Assembly: GCA_963978905.1 (NCBI GenBank)
Contig: OZ022258.1
Span: 44,562,591 to 44,626,590, forward strand
Reading direction: 5' to 3'
DNA: 64,000 bases
From: Trichostrongylus colubriformis
Taxonomy: Eukaryota; Nematoda; Chromadorea; Rhabditida; Trichostrongylidae
Position 1 is the stretch's first letter. The number at the start of each line of letters is the position of its first letter. Shown piece by piece: positions 1 to 13,472 of this stretch. Both the position numbers and the translations under genes were made by a program. Below the pieces are notes generated by a model. The model worked only from the letters and a program-made list of their open reading frames with translations, had not been told where the DNA came from and searched no databases.

Positions 1-1056
1 TTGGACCATAAGCTGGTAGTCACTGCAACTTAGTGCCTGGTCTCATGTTTTTTATCCTGGTTCTCGGATGATCAGCAAAGATTGGGGGTAAGGAATTCGC
101 CCCCAGTCTCTGATGATCATCCAAATGGAAGGTTCAGGTCTAGGTAGATTATATGTGGTGGGAGATCGGGTGATAGGAGCGCCCTTGAGCCCCGTCGAAA
201 TTGGTTTTTTAGCTGCCCCTTTCGTTAGTATGGCCCGCTCTCTTTCGAAATCAACGGTGGAAAAGGGTTTCTAACAGTTTCATTTCGTTTTTTCTTTTTC
301 CTACTACAAAACATTTGGACTTTCATATTCTGCAGTCTTCTTATTACAGTATCACGAGCCTAGTGATGGCTTTTTTTATGTTGTCCTTCTATAAAGCTTA
401 TTCCATCTGAAAGATATATGGGCTCATACACTTAATTACTCGCCTGATGGTTTTAAGCCTATTATTCTGTCATTCTAATATTTTGAAAAGCCTTCATTTC
501 CATGAACATTTTGAGTTATTGAGCTCTTTCCTCTGGAAATACAGTATCCATCCTTGCTCTTTGAATAGTTACTACATATAGTGACCGACCAGGAATGTAT
601 CAGGAATGTGGACGTTTAGAGGAATCACTAGTAATTCGATTAGACATACGGTTTTTCACGTAGCACGATTAGGCTCTAAAGCACAAACATGGTTGTTTCG
701 CCTGAACGTCGTAATCGGTTCCAGGTGGGCAATTTTTGGAATAACTGAAATCCCCACATGCATGCTATGGCCTACTTCATGGCACGAAAAGGAGCGCAGT
801 GCCAGTGCTAGTGTGTACTGCGATTTTGTGCTCACATATTCTGCCATTTCATTTTTTTCATGGTTTGAATTATACGAGACGCTTGATTATTTATTATCTT
901 TAAATTCGTATATTTATACTTATTAGTTCCAGTTTATGAACTCATACTTGCTACATTGCTATTCAATTATTTTTATACACATACTTGTCTTATTTTAGAA
1001 TTTCTGGGAAGATCCCAGAAATTTCACAGCGTTGAACTTCGGTATCAGATTAAATG

Positions 1057-1098
1057 AAATTTAACCCTCGAGATTTTAAAATCTCGAGGGTTAAATTT
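1057..1098. repeat. 42-bp perfect palindrome
   Basis: Two 21-bp arms meet with no spacer around a TTTTAAAA centre and contain CTCGAG in each arm. A third, imperfect copy of one arm follows at about 1109-1129 in direct orientation. It would extrude as a perfect cruciform. It may be the remnant of a very small foldback element. Confidence 0.9.
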
Positions 1099-2962
1099 GG
1101 TGAAAAGTTTAACCCTTGAGATTTTAAAATTGCTTGAACCAGTCTCTAACCCATATTCGGGAAAGGTCCCAGGGGAGGAGGGGCAATCTTACACGAGACC
1201 GGATACCTTTTCAAGGTATCGAAACGAAAAAAGTGGAAATTACCTTTATAGAGGAAAGAAGAGTATGTAATGTCGACTGTCCAGTGGAGTTCATGGCGAT
1301 GTGCCCGGAACCTCTGGAAAACTTTTTTTCACCCACTGTTTCCATATTGATTTTATGTTCGTAGTAGTTTGCATTGTCAGTATCGAATCTGATACGTGAA
1401 TTTTACTTAATCTGCGATATGTTTTACCAAATTTTGCACATTAGAAAAGCGTTTTGGAGGCGCTCTAGCCTGCCTTGTAGTTCTTCTCACTCTCCACCGA
1501 ATTCTGTAAACGTAGGCTTCGATCCGCCCTCGTATGCTGATAGAACGTGTCGAGTCCATCGTTTTTTCCGCATCGAAGATCTTTGCAAGTTATGCCATTC
1601 CATGCCTGCGTACTGTATCCGTGGACATTCGGGGTCAACGGCGGCCTCGATGGCTAATTGCCCACGTCAGAGTGCATTTTGCATGCCTGCATGCATCTCG
1701 TAGATATTATCAACCATTAGGAAACCTTTCGGCTGTCATTAGAGGAATTCGAGGCATTCACACCTGGTGGCCACTGTACTGATACTGTTATCACTACAGT
1801 TTTATCAATAGTTATCGCTCTAGTTCCATGAATAGGCAACTAATCCTTCAGGGGTATGCCTTTGATGCTCTTGATATAACCTGTCCTTTCCCTGCAGATG
1901 AACCTGATGTCCCATATGCACTGCTATTTTTGCTCAATTCATGGTGTACCCTGCATAGCTTACGGTGAGTTCCTTTCAATTTTTTTTTACAAAAATTGAA
2001 GTATGAATTAGCCATTTCGGATCCCTACTTTTAACCTGATTACTACCGGCTAATGTTTCCAACACCTTTGTGAACATCTTTCGCTGGAATCGCTTACAGA
2101 GGCTCCTATTGACTTTGGGTATAAATTGATTTTTGAAAGAAATTCTTAAAGTCGTTGTATTAGTCATATTCAGTCATATTAGTCATTACAGTCATAGTCA
2201 TATTATATACGCTTTTCTGTACGTTCGACCGACCTTTCTTAGAAGATCATCGGGAATTGTACGAGTTTTCGAATGCGAAACACCACTTGAGACCCAAAAC
2301 TTTCCGTGCAGGACCTTGTAGTTACTGGATTCTTGACACTTATCTATCGAATTTCAAGACACACATACATAATGTCGATAGTATTGACTCAATGAGCGCT
2401 CACCTGCTTGCAAATAAACTGTTCCTGTTCATCGTAATGTTTGCTTAATGGTTATGTTCATCGACATCGGATTCAGTTCTCCTGATTCAGGTGCTTTATG
2501 TATGTTGGATCCTCAAACGAATCATGCGATTATGGTATTCTCAGTGATCGTGGCCTTATATGAAGGGCACGTACTCATGTGGTCATTTCCCACAGCACTT
2601 GATCAGATGTCGCGTGTCAGATGCGCTCTTGTTCATCCTCCTTCATTCAGCTGGTCAGGATTTGCTCCATTAGGACAACACGTTCCAGCCGATCCTTAAC
2701 GCTATTGTCCTTCCTTCTGTCTTTGGTTTTTTCTTGTTTCTGGACGTTATTCGGCAAACAATATAGTATAATTACATATATAATATTAATATGGTATTAG
2801 CAAAGTTTATTGGATAAGTTTTTATGTACTTATCTTTTTTATTTTATTTATTTATTTTATTGTCTTGTCTACCTATTTATTTATTTATTACTTGTCAGCG
2901 AAGCAAGATCCAGAAACTTCTGAAACTAAAATTTGATCTTTTTAGTTAAATTAGAGTCAACT

Positions 2963-3039
2963 GGAATGAGTAATGAGCAGATAAGTATATAAAGAAGTTA
3001 TTAATTTTTTTATAAACTTATCTGCTCATTACTCATTCC
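2963..3039. repeat. inverted repeat, 24-bp perfect arms
   Basis: Arms 2963-2986 and 3016-3039 are exact reverse complements (GGAATGAGTAATGAGC... and its complement) separated by 29 AT-rich bases. It is probably a short MITE or hairpin. No target-site duplication was recognised. Confidence 0.85.
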
Positions 3040-5417
3040 TCATTCCAAATTAATAATTATAAAAATGGGTTGAGTGGCGCAATTCCTGGAATGGAATTTT
3101 GTGAAAGGCAAAGTTATCGCTGTGTAATTTTATAGTGTATAGTTAGTGTAATTTTTAGTGCAAATTTCATACAGCTCTCCTCTGTCACCATCGACCCTTT
3201 CGATATTTTTTGTGCCGAACGGGCACAATTGGCCGTTTTCAGCGTCACCGTCAACTGCTCCTGATGGAGTTTAGCGTGCCACGTCGTGTTGCGCCTTTGT
3301 GCTTCACGTTTTCGTCGTCGTTCAAAACCTACAGAGATATCACCTTTGTTACAAAAACGCTCACCTTCTTAACGATGCATCCGTCACAGTTTTGCCTTTC
3401 AAAAGCTGTAGCCTGAACTCACGTCTTTATGGTTTTACTTGGTTTTCACTGGGTTGTGCCACCTCCCAAAAATCGTATTTTTCTATGGCTAGAAAAAAAA
3501 CGGTTGAGCGTCTTCTCAAAATTGACTTCGGGTTTTACACATGGATGAAAGAGCAGGTTTTCTTCACAAAGTAACACGCAATACAAAAAAATCGCGAGAT
3601 TTAGTGCTGGAAAATTAAGGCGAGCAGTCGGGGTGAAAAACGGCGGGAACTTTTCATCCAAGCTAATATTTGAGCTCAATATTGGAAATCTCCCTTTCGG
3701 AAAAATTTGGAAAGGTCATATTTTTATAAAATTTTCCTCCGACTTCATCAAGCCTCATTTTCGGATCAAGTGAGGGATGACATGCAATGAAGGGACGCAT
3801 CCATCACGTTGGCTGCTGCTGCTGTTTAATTAGTTTTATTGCTTTGAAATGCTCACGCGTGGTTTTCATCGCGGCGCTGTCAATGGCATGCGCAAAAATT
3901 GCACGGCAAGTTTGACTGGCGTCCCGTCCTGAGAGCTGCAGGTTGACGAGATGCATAAATAACCGCAGAGGCACTCGGAGCACTCAAAGATCTGGACCAT
4001 CTACTCGCTCGTGGACATAACTGATTGCAAACATTTTTTTGAATAGACAAGCATTAGTACTTTACATTATGAAATACCAGTTCAACATGCTTCTAGAGCT
4101 TTCTAAATTGAGCTTTCAATGCCAACTGCATTGCAAGTGAATCGTTTTCTCTCAATTTTCTCATGTTTTCATCTTCCTGAAGGGTTTCTTCTGTTGCCCG
4201 GCTTTTCCAGCACTCGCTTCATGTCCGAGCAACAGCGCTCATCTTCTTAATGAGTTTTCTAATCATTAACCACCAATGCTACGTAAATATTGACTGTGGT
4301 CGGAGAATTTCACATCGGCTTTGAATGCATAACTGGGGGCCCACCAACTACCTAGCTTTTCACTGGTAATAAATCTGCTTTACTTTTCAGCAACGCTTTA
4401 GAATATTGATAGGAAAATTCTGCTGCTGCTGCACATATCGCTTACATTTGGAGGGTGAAGGGTGAGGATGAAGCAGACAGATGTGTGATATTCTGGGATG
4501 CGCCATGCACTCTAGTTCCATCTCCAATCGTCGTGATATGTGGCATGGCTTGTACTATGACTTGAATGAATCTCGAAGTTCATTCGACATTCAAATAGGT
4601 GTTTTTATTGCAGACGACTCCGATTACCGATCCCGGAAGCAGGGTCAAGCATAGGTCGAGAAATATTCGCGTTTTGCGTTGTAACGTGGCAGTCTCTAAA
4701 ACATCGTGACGAGAATTCCTTAAAGATTACCCTATTATAGTGATCTGCGACACCTTTTTTTTTGAATGCGTCCACAGAGTAATCTCCAGCAGTCTCAAAA
4801 AAGTCGTCAGTCGATAATCATACTTAGTACGTAGCGCTATGATTGTAACTGAGGGGATAGTAACTCCCATATTTCTCGAGAAAAATCGCGAATTCAGGCT
4901 TGAGCCTGCCCAAAGGGATGGAACACTTGGCTGACTTTGACGATACTTAAGCTGCGCCGTTTTTGAAGCGTTGCCAACTGCCCCTCTGGCCACTGATCGT
5001 TTGACCGATTGTATCTCACATCACTATAATTAGTCAGCGACGGTGAAAAGTGCCCAGCGAACTGCGGTGGTTTAAAAACAAGGTGGCATTCGTAACCAGA
5101 TTGATTATTCAAAAAGCAATCTTGGACCAGTCATCAAAGACAACGAAATATCATTCTTTATCACATTACTTTAGCCTGTTGCCGCTGTTTATCCGATTAT
5201 CATCGTTCAAAGTAAATAAATTACGTAATTCCGTAGGTATGCCATGGTGGTACTCGTTCGTTATACCCATGTCCATCGGTCTATCTTGGTTGTCGTCGTC
5301 GCACATGTCAGGGCGGATTAGAGCGCGATTGTAGCGCTCACGAAGAGGAATTCCGTGTGTCAATTCGGATCACTGTTCGAATGAGCGGTCGCCGTAGCGC
5401 TGTGCTGGCGATTCGTT

Positions 5418-5907
5418 TTAAAGGCATATTCCAGGATTATTGGGATATCACATCTCCTGCCGTGGATGGATAGTTCGACCCAAGACACGTAGGCTGTACC
5501 TTTACCGAGGCGTGGGGGTCAGTTCCTGGAGCGTGCAGAGCCAAAGAATCTAGCGCAACAGCTCGGCTCCGCCCACCCCAGCCGGGGATGTGTTGCAAGT
5601 ATTCCGGTGCTTAGTGTGGGCTCAGGTCACTCAGTAGTGGGTTTACTTCACGAGACGATTGCTTGACTGCCAGTTTCAAGATCTTGACCACGTAGCTGGT
5701 CTACCTATGTCAAAGATAAGAGTCGAAGAGTAAAGGCAGCCCGGCTGGGGTGGGCGGGGCCGAGCTGTTGCGCTGATTCTTTGGCTCTGCACGCTCCAGA
5801 AACTGACCCCCACACCTCGGTAAAGGTACAGTCTACGTGGTTTGGGTCGAACTATCCATCCACGGCAGGAGATGTGATATCCCAATAATCCTGGAATATG
5901 CCTTTAA
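5418..5907. mobile_element. foldback MITE with ~168-bp terminal inverted repeats
   Basis: The left arm (5418-5585) and right arm (5741-5907) are near-perfect reverse complements. They start TTAAAGGCATATTCCAGG and end at CCAGCCGG, and flank about 155 bp of unrelated spacer. Differences between the arms are a few single bases. No transposase frame is present, so it is non-autonomous. A degraded single-arm relative sits at about 12366-12480. The superfamily is not assigned. Confidence 0.8.
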
Positions 5908-8900
5908 GGACCATTACCATCGAATAATACCGGCGTTCACATCAAGACAATTCTTTTAGATTAGATATAGCGAATACGATAAGTCGTGGCCATCATGAGC
6001 CTATGAGGTTAAATATAGAGCTTGAATTGTTCATCTTGTTTCCGTCGTAACAGACATAAGTAACAGTACCTAGCAGATATGTTCCCAGCTATTGTTATCT
6101 GTTCACGTAAAATGGTTAGATAGCCTGAACAATGGCTCATACGCCCCCGTTCACTATGGAATTTTCAAAAAATTTCAACGAATTAGCTCTTATGTTGTGG
6201 AGGTGGAAAAAAATACTCTTCGTAATAATCTTAATTTGCCGAACAACTGAACTTTGTTTCTGAATACTGCATTATCGCTTGGTAGCTGCTAAGGTACCTA
6301 TATCTATGCCCACACGGTGAACTGAAATAAACGAAAACACGCACAATAACAAGCTTACGTGAATAGAACATAACGACCGGCCTGAGACTGCCGGTGTTGA
6401 CAAGGTCCATGACCGCTTATTTTTCCCGTTTCAGCATGTCGTTTCCTTTTGTTTGGTCGACGATTAAGCGCTCTCTAAACATGGGATTTAGGCATCTGTT
6501 CGCTGTGTCGTTTCATTCGTTTATTCGCAGGCCGCCACTGTTTAGAACATAATCTCGTTACTGGTCTTTCATTCGTTTTCTTTTGACTAAAAGCAGCTAA
6601 AGATGCTTTTTCGAGGAGGTGTAATGACAGATGGCACGGTGCGGGGATCAAATCCTGCATCAAAACCAGCCAAGGGTTCCATCCCCCCCCCCCCGGTTGG
6701 GTGAATTGGTAGCATACTCATTTGAGGTAAAAAAGCACTTACATGTACATCTGCTAACCTTCACAAGCAATTTTATGAGCGAAGTCACATTACCTGCCAT
6801 CACAATTCTGAACGAAAATGGAATGTACGGCGCATCCCAAGAAGTGATTGACTGGTGCCAAAAAAAAAAAACTTTATTTCTTTGAAACGATGTATTTTAT
6901 GGAAGTGTGATATCAACCTCCTTTACTCTGAGAGGAAGTGCAGAGCGGAAGTGTTGAAGTGCGTTGGGTGGGTAATTTCTGCATTCGACATAAATCATTG
7001 CACTGCTTTAGCTATGCTACAATGTTGCTCGATATAAATATAGCTTGTTCTAAAAGCTGGATTAATGCGATTTCAAAAAGCTTTACAGAAAAATTCTGAC
7101 GGAATCTATTTTGAGGCAAATGCAAGCCTTTTTCTTCATTACTTATAAGAATTATTAAAAGGATAAAGTATAAAGTTTTTGGTGTTAATCAATCCCTCTT
7201 GGGATGCGCCGCACATTCTATAATAGTTTCATCCAGAATCAAGGGGGTTGGTGAATGTGAGGTGGCCTATACAATGACTTGCGGTGGCCAGTCGATGTAC
7301 AAGTCAGTGCTTGTATCCTCCTAGACGAGTCTGGTGCCAATTCACCTACCTCGAAGGGGTGTAAGGCCTGGTTGGCCTGGACGGGCGTTGATAAGGGATT
7401 TGATCCCGGCACCATCAGAGTGGGGTGTGCGTCACCTGTCACTACACCACCTCCACCCATAACAATTAATAAGTAAACATAATATGATAATTAACTAATA
7501 AACAGTATACAATAACTGAAAAGGAATAGAAAGGAAAGCGAGATGCATTATTACCGATATACCTATATGCTCGAAATTTGATGCAAACTTGATCTCTTTC
7601 TAGGAACAGTTTAGCCCAAACGATTTTTCTTCAATGTCGAGGTTTTCATCCTGAAGTTTGGTAACAATTAAAAATAGATATGTTTGGAAACGGACAAGCA
7701 CCACATCTCCAGATTTCTCAAGTAGTTTTTGAACACATCCATTCTTGCTTATTTTTAATTTCTATACTTTAAAGACAATCTAAAAGTGTGCTTGATGAAA
7801 TTACATGATTGCGCTTTACTCTCGGCTCTGTTTGGATTCTTACAACTTGGTTCTCGACTCTTTTTTTGAGATTTTTTGTTATTTCTGATTGTATTTAGAC
7901 CAGATCGCACCTGCTCTTCCTCTTCCTCTTCTTTTGTTCCAATTTCCTGAATTTCTTCTTTTCAGGCGCGATTCTTCATGTTCAACTTCTACACACTGAC
8001 TGCATCGTCCACTTCCATCGATTGTCGGACTTAATCAGCATTATACGGCTAAAGTGGGAGTGAGGGTAGGGTGGCTGGCGAGGGCAAACCATAGCTACGA
8101 GCGGATGTTGAGTGCATGAGGCAAATCATGTTGATAGGATGATCTCATTTGGACCACGGGCGAGACCACCACTCGCAACAACAACGCATGAAGTCGCGCA
8201 TATACTGCGTGAACCACTCTATCACTCAGTTCGATAGTCCCTTTCTGACGGTTTCAAGCGCTATGATAGTACGGAAGTCTTCTGAAGAATTATGAGCACT
8301 TCCGTCGCGATTTATTTTTCCTTGATTGTTTTTGCGGAATCGCGGCTAACCTGGCCATTTTAATGCGTTTCTATTGATTTCTGATATGAGAGCTACAAAT
8401 CTCCCACTACTATCGTGGAATATGCAACTTAATCTTTCATAAACTTTAGAATATCGAGCATGTTTTCTGGGCAATCGATATTTTAGCAGTAACTCTGCAT
8501 TTAAATTTTTCGTACTCATTCTTACTTCTTTACTGAGAGCAATTCCTATTTCCAGGTCATCGAAGTATGCTTTCTATTTGAGACTTTGCGTTGTTTATGT
8601 ACTTGTTTACTCTTGAGCCACTCAATTTATGGTTTACTCATGGCGGAAGACTTAGGGACGATCTCAGTTTCTAAAACAGGCCTTCTGCTCACTCGCTAGA
8701 ACTCACAAGGATGATAGATTCATGTCTGTCGCGAGCGAGATCGAACTTATCCATATCCAGTGTGGTTTCTGATGGAGGCGCCTCTTACCACTTAGTTAAC
8801 AGTGCTCCGCTATAGAAGTTACATTTGTATGGTTACGGGATACCAACCCCTTTTCGGCTTACTGTTAGGACGATGAACGAATGTTTCTACTGTATCTGAC

Positions 8901-10162
8901 TTTAACAGAAAAATTTAATGATCAGTTTCTACAGTGCACTTTAGCTATTTACTAGATTAATGGTTAATTTGCTCCCAAATCTATCTATAGGATCAATCTA
9001 GGTATAATTAATAGATAATCAAACAGTTAACAACAATAATTCAGCACTTGATGACCATTCGATTTGAAATGCGAAAGGATACTTCTGGAACAGCGCAGCG
9101 CATTTTTCCAATAAGATGCTCGTAGATGATAAGGTGGTATTTAGAGTGGAACCCGCTGGAGCAGCCGTAGATTTTCAGGAACATTTCCGTTGCACACGGC
9201 CGTAGCCGTGGTCGTCGGCTACATGATTCGATTTGCCGGCTTGGCCCGTCGAGTCTCAACTTGCTTTTAATAATCGTCCTTGAAATACTGACTGACTCGA
9301 TCAGTAGACGCAGCGGCATTCAATCGACCTGACTCACCACCCCCACAGCTAGAGTAGCTCTATCGCCCTAACCCCTCAGACTTTGCCTCATAGACGGGTT
9401 TTGATAAGCGGTTTTTGGGAGGAACACTGCATGTTCCTGGTGTCTATTAGGTCATCCTAGGCAGCACTTCGTTTGGACCCGGATTTAATATTGTTTGTCG
9501 CCAGTTTTTGAACATTTTTAGAAGAATAGATTTATTTACTCCTAATTTTTCTTTTCTATAAGGGTGCTCGATGAAATCAGTTGGATGAGCCATGCTCAGT
9601 GCTCTGTTTGGATTCGTTGATATGATTATGAGATGAGAGTAGGACCTACAAATGGGACTCTGGCTCCCGTTACTGTCTGTTAGCTTCACCCGATTTAGAT
9701 TATATGCATAGCTTGTACTCTGGGATAGTCGTTGTGAGAGCAATTTCCAGTAGTACTTATGTTAGCCACAAAATCACTTGTAGTAATGGCCAGCTGAACA
9801 AAGCTCAGCTATTTGTGCCTTCTACTGCTGTTATGTGCCGCTAAACAAAGCTATTCCTTTTTCATTCATAATTTCGTAACAAATAGGGGTTTCTATTTAT
9901 TTTCTGCTATTGACTTCTATTTAACTTATTGCAAGAATAAATTATCAAATCATGAAGCATTCAATACTTCTTCATCAGCTGCCTATAGACACCAGCCTTT
10001 CAGTTTTAAGATTTCTTGGGCAGATCGTTGAAATTTTTGAAGCAGTACAGAGCCTTGCCACTGTTACTACGTGTCAGATAAACAGTGCAACCTCATGGCT
10101 TACCCTAATAAAATTTTTTGGAAAAAATTGAAATTTCAGTAGACTCTGCTACTGTTCAAATA
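5908..10162. other. gene-poor region
   Basis: No gene recognised. It contains a C-run near 6688-6699, a possible tRNA-like fragment around 6700-6730, and the SINE-like repeat at 7200-7450. The remaining frames are short and unremarkable. Confidence 0.5.
7200..7450 (-). repeat. tRNA-derived SINE-like repeat
   Basis: Read on the minus strand, an A-box-like TGGTGTAGTGA (7438-7448) is followed about 40 bases later by a B-box-like GATCAAATC (7397-7405), the arrangement of an internal Pol III promoter. The downstream body (GGGATGCGCC and CAATGACTT on the plus strand) recurs in diverged form at about 4495-4565. Read as a tRNA-derived SINE. The A-box misses one consensus position and the end of the repeat is not defined. 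Confidence 0.4.
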
Positions 10163-10853
10163 TTAGGTCTGTGCAGAATAAATGGCCAAAACGAACTTTT
10201 TTTTCAAAACGCCATAACTTCGCTTAGACACAACTTTATTTGTCGAAATAAAAACCATTCGAATCTACACAACCTTCTCAACGATCTGGTAAAGAAAATA
10301 TGCCATCATGATCAAATTCAGGATTGCGAAAATTAATGAAGTCAACGATGGCATTTTCAACATGCATCGTTTCGGCGAACTCCTTCTGACCCAGGTTTGC
10401 ATCGAGAACCGGGAAAAAGTGGTAATTCTTCAGAGATAGGTCTGAGGAATAAGGGGGATGAGGGAGAGTCTCGATCAGTTTCTGCTGGGTGACTTGCGAA
10501 CTGTGGGGTTTTGCATTGTTTTGCGCACCCAGTAAAAAATGATGCAGTTAGGCATCGAGCCTCTCCCTCACCCCCTTATTCCCCAGACCTATCCCTGACG
10601 GATTACCACTTTTTCCCGGTTCCCGATGCAAACCTGTGGCAGAAAAATTATGCACGGTAAAAATGCCATTCTTGACTTTATTGATTCTCGCAATCCAGAA
10701 TTTGATCATGATGACATATTTTCTTTAACAGATCGTTGGCGAAATTCTGTAGATTCGAACGGTTTTTATTTCAACAAGTAAGCTTGTGTCTGAGAGAAGT
10801 TATGGCCAGTTATGTTTTGGCCATTTATTCTGCACAGACCTAATATTTTCGGC
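10163..10853. mobile_element. mariner/Tc1-like MITE with long inverted arms, TA target site
   Basis: The termini are TTAGGTCTGTGCAG and its reverse complement, each flanked by TA (10161-10162 and 10854-10855), as expected for the Tc1/mariner superfamily. About 300 bp at each end are reverse complements of one another with scattered mismatches, around a short central loop near 10500-10555. No transposase frame survives. Inferred to be a non-autonomous palindromic derivative of a mariner-type element. Confidence 0.7.
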
Positions 10854-13467
10854 CTCTGCAGGTTGTATGAAGAAGTCTAATGAAATGTTGAAGCGATTTA
10901 CTATAGAAAAAGCTGCTTAAGAGAGCTCAGTCTCTGGAGCTTAGACTACGAACCGCCTAAGAATTCGAACAACGACCTCCCTACACAAGTAGTCAACCCT
11001 ACTGCCGGAGTGAAGAGGCTCGTGTTCAATTTTTTATGTGGCTCGTATAGATCATCAGTTATGCACAACATTTTGGGCGCAACGAGAGGCATCAGAGGAT
11101 AGCGACAGCCAGCTAACCAGTCAGACAGAGCGTTGCCACCCGAATGCCTCTCAACGTGCTTGCTCACCCATCCACGCGTCGTAGTATCCTTGACGTCGGA
11201 TGTTGTCCAAAAATGACCGAACATTTTGGTTTTTGGTAATCAATGAAATATATCAGTTCCTCCACCCCCCCCCCCCCACCCCTTTGCCAACCGGTCATGT
11301 ACAACGTGGATTTCTCAAGATTGCTCTGTTTTTTTTCTTTTCAAAAAACTTGCATAGTTCTTCAAAGATTTTCGTTTACATTTGCTTTTTGATAGACGGC
11401 TGCCACTGCCGTAGTTATCGTAAGCATAATTCTGAAAAATCATTTTTAATCTTTTTTATATCTTACATTCCTTTGATAATATTTCATGTGAACGACGTCT
11501 AATTTTCTCTATTGTTGAGACTTTCTTCCGATGGAATCGCCCTTTCGTCTTAGAGTTCTCATTACCATTTCAGCACTATTGTTATCATCAAGTAGTTCCG
11601 GTGATAAAAAGATTGCCTTCACCTTCCTTCCCATTATTTTTTATCGTCAGGCGATTAAATTTGTAAAATAGAAAATGTTCCCCGCGTCCTATTTCTCTTG
11701 TCGCCAGTGCCAATTGGCTCTTAACTTCTGGAAATGACCCCACAACCACTTTTGCGGTTCGAAGTGGGTGACCAAGACATGGCGCAATCCTATGCAGGTA
11801 TACTCTTTCCGTGACCGTATGATGGTGTAGTATTTCGCGTGATATCAGAAACCGTGCCCACTTATAACTTGCTGCCTGCTGCGTGCTACTCGTGCGTTTA
11901 CATATGAAGGTGTTGAATTGCTGAGTATGTACTCAGGTGCACCGAATGTGACTCATGTACATATGTGTAAAATTTTTACGCTGCACTGTTTTTATGGCTC
12001 ATTGGGACCTATTGATTTTTTAATTTCTTAATATTTGCGTGTTTCTTGTGAGGGAGGTGGCGAACGTGTGTTCTGAATATCATCGAATTTCACGATACAG
12101 TGCCGATAGATAGAATTCCGGCACATATCTTCTTTTAGGGTTCACCTAAACTACTGGATCGCTTTATATTATTCTGCTACAATACTATCATTATTATGTC
12201 ATAAAAGGGTAGCGCCTGAGACTGAATTGTCCAGGCCAGCTCATTCCTTTCTCCCGTGTACCACTCCGATTCCGAGAACCAGTTGGAGGGGTATACAGCT
12301 TTGTGCTGCCCTTCCTGGTTGTTGAAGCCGCTATTCTGTACTTTCTACCCCGTTTCGAAACCTAAACGTACATTCCAGGATTATTGGGGTACTGCAGCTC
12401 CCTCCGCAAGCTTTACCTTTGCCAAATGTGAATGTGAGTTCCTGAAGCGTGAGACCCAAAGAAGCCAGTGCGACTCCACCATGAGGCCTAGGTCCGTCCA
12501 CTCCAAACGTGACTGCTGGCAGTGAAGGTAGTAACGATGACAACAGCGTGGCAAATGATGCTACCAATTTGAAAGATAAGGTAAGGAGGAGATTCCACCA
12601 GTGAAGGGAACGCAGATATGGGAAAATGGGTGATATCTAAGAGAGTTCCTCATGATGCCGCGGCGGTAACAGAGTGAAAGGCTCACTGTCAGGCGACAAA
12701 AGCACACAAGCGAGATGCCGGAAGGCCTTATTTTTTCCATTTTTGAGGGTTTCTTTCCGATTTTACATTATTTGCGTATTTATCAACAACTCTTACTTCA
12801 TAATTGAGCGCTTCAACCCAATCTTGGTGTCTTTGAGCACCAATAGTGGGAATTAGTTTGAAGTCCTGCTTCTCATCGAACTGCCAAGGGAATGAACCTA
12901 AAGCAGGTTAATGCAAACCGGCGCCTCTCCCGCTGTCTTGCACTTCTTGCATCTTCACATTTCTCTAGATTTAGTGATTCTAAATGAACTGTTGTTCCAT
13001 CATAACTTTGAGTTTGGAGAAATTCAGATTTGCTTTCATTCGAAAAAAAGATTCCATCATGATCATGAAGAAATAAATAAAACTCATACGCAACGGTGGG
13101 GTCATCGTAGAAGATTAGTTCTAGGCGATATTTAGACCACATCATTGCTGGTTCGGTTTCTTTTTTCGCTTGAATATAAGTACGTTCCAAGTTTATTGCG
13201 CGGTTGACAAACTACTTGATCATATGGGAAGATCCGTATTTCCTCCTTAACACTACGAAACTTATCTACACACAAAGAAAAGCTCCAGAGCCATATCTTT
13301 GATTTGCTTTTGAAGAATAGATGACCTTGAATTTGGGGTCAATGTGGGTTAGGGGAGACACAGAACAGACATGTCAAATTTGTGTATTGTGCACTGTTGC
13401 ACAATACACACTTGAAGACACGCAAAAGACCTGTCAGTTTCCATTTATAACGCATGTAATAGCAATG
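10854..13467. other. gene-poor region
   Basis: No gene recognised. It holds a C-run near 11264-11277 and, at about 12366-12480, a diverged copy of the foldback arm seen at 5418-5585 (shared CCAGGATTATTGGG). Confidence 0.5.
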
Positions 13468-13472
13468 AAGGT
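13468..13472. repeat. target-site duplication AAGGT (left)
   Basis: AAGGT lies immediately outside the left LTR and recurs at 20852-20856 outside the right LTR. A 5-bp duplication is usual for LTR retrotransposon integrases. Confidence 0.9.

Larger units (their letters stand above)
1..5417. other. gene-poor region with small palindromes
   Basis: I see no convincing gene here. Reading frames are short and unrelated to known families. The stretch holds a perfect palindrome (1057-1098), a hairpin (2963-3039), an AT-rich simple-sequence patch near 2820-2890, one exon-like orphan (1898-1964), and at about 4480-4640 a sequence resembling the body of the SINE-like repeat at 7200-7450. Confidence 0.5.

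Noticed and set aside
10118..10336. 72-codon frame in the mariner-like MITE
   Set aside because: It is in an inverted arm with no transposase motif.
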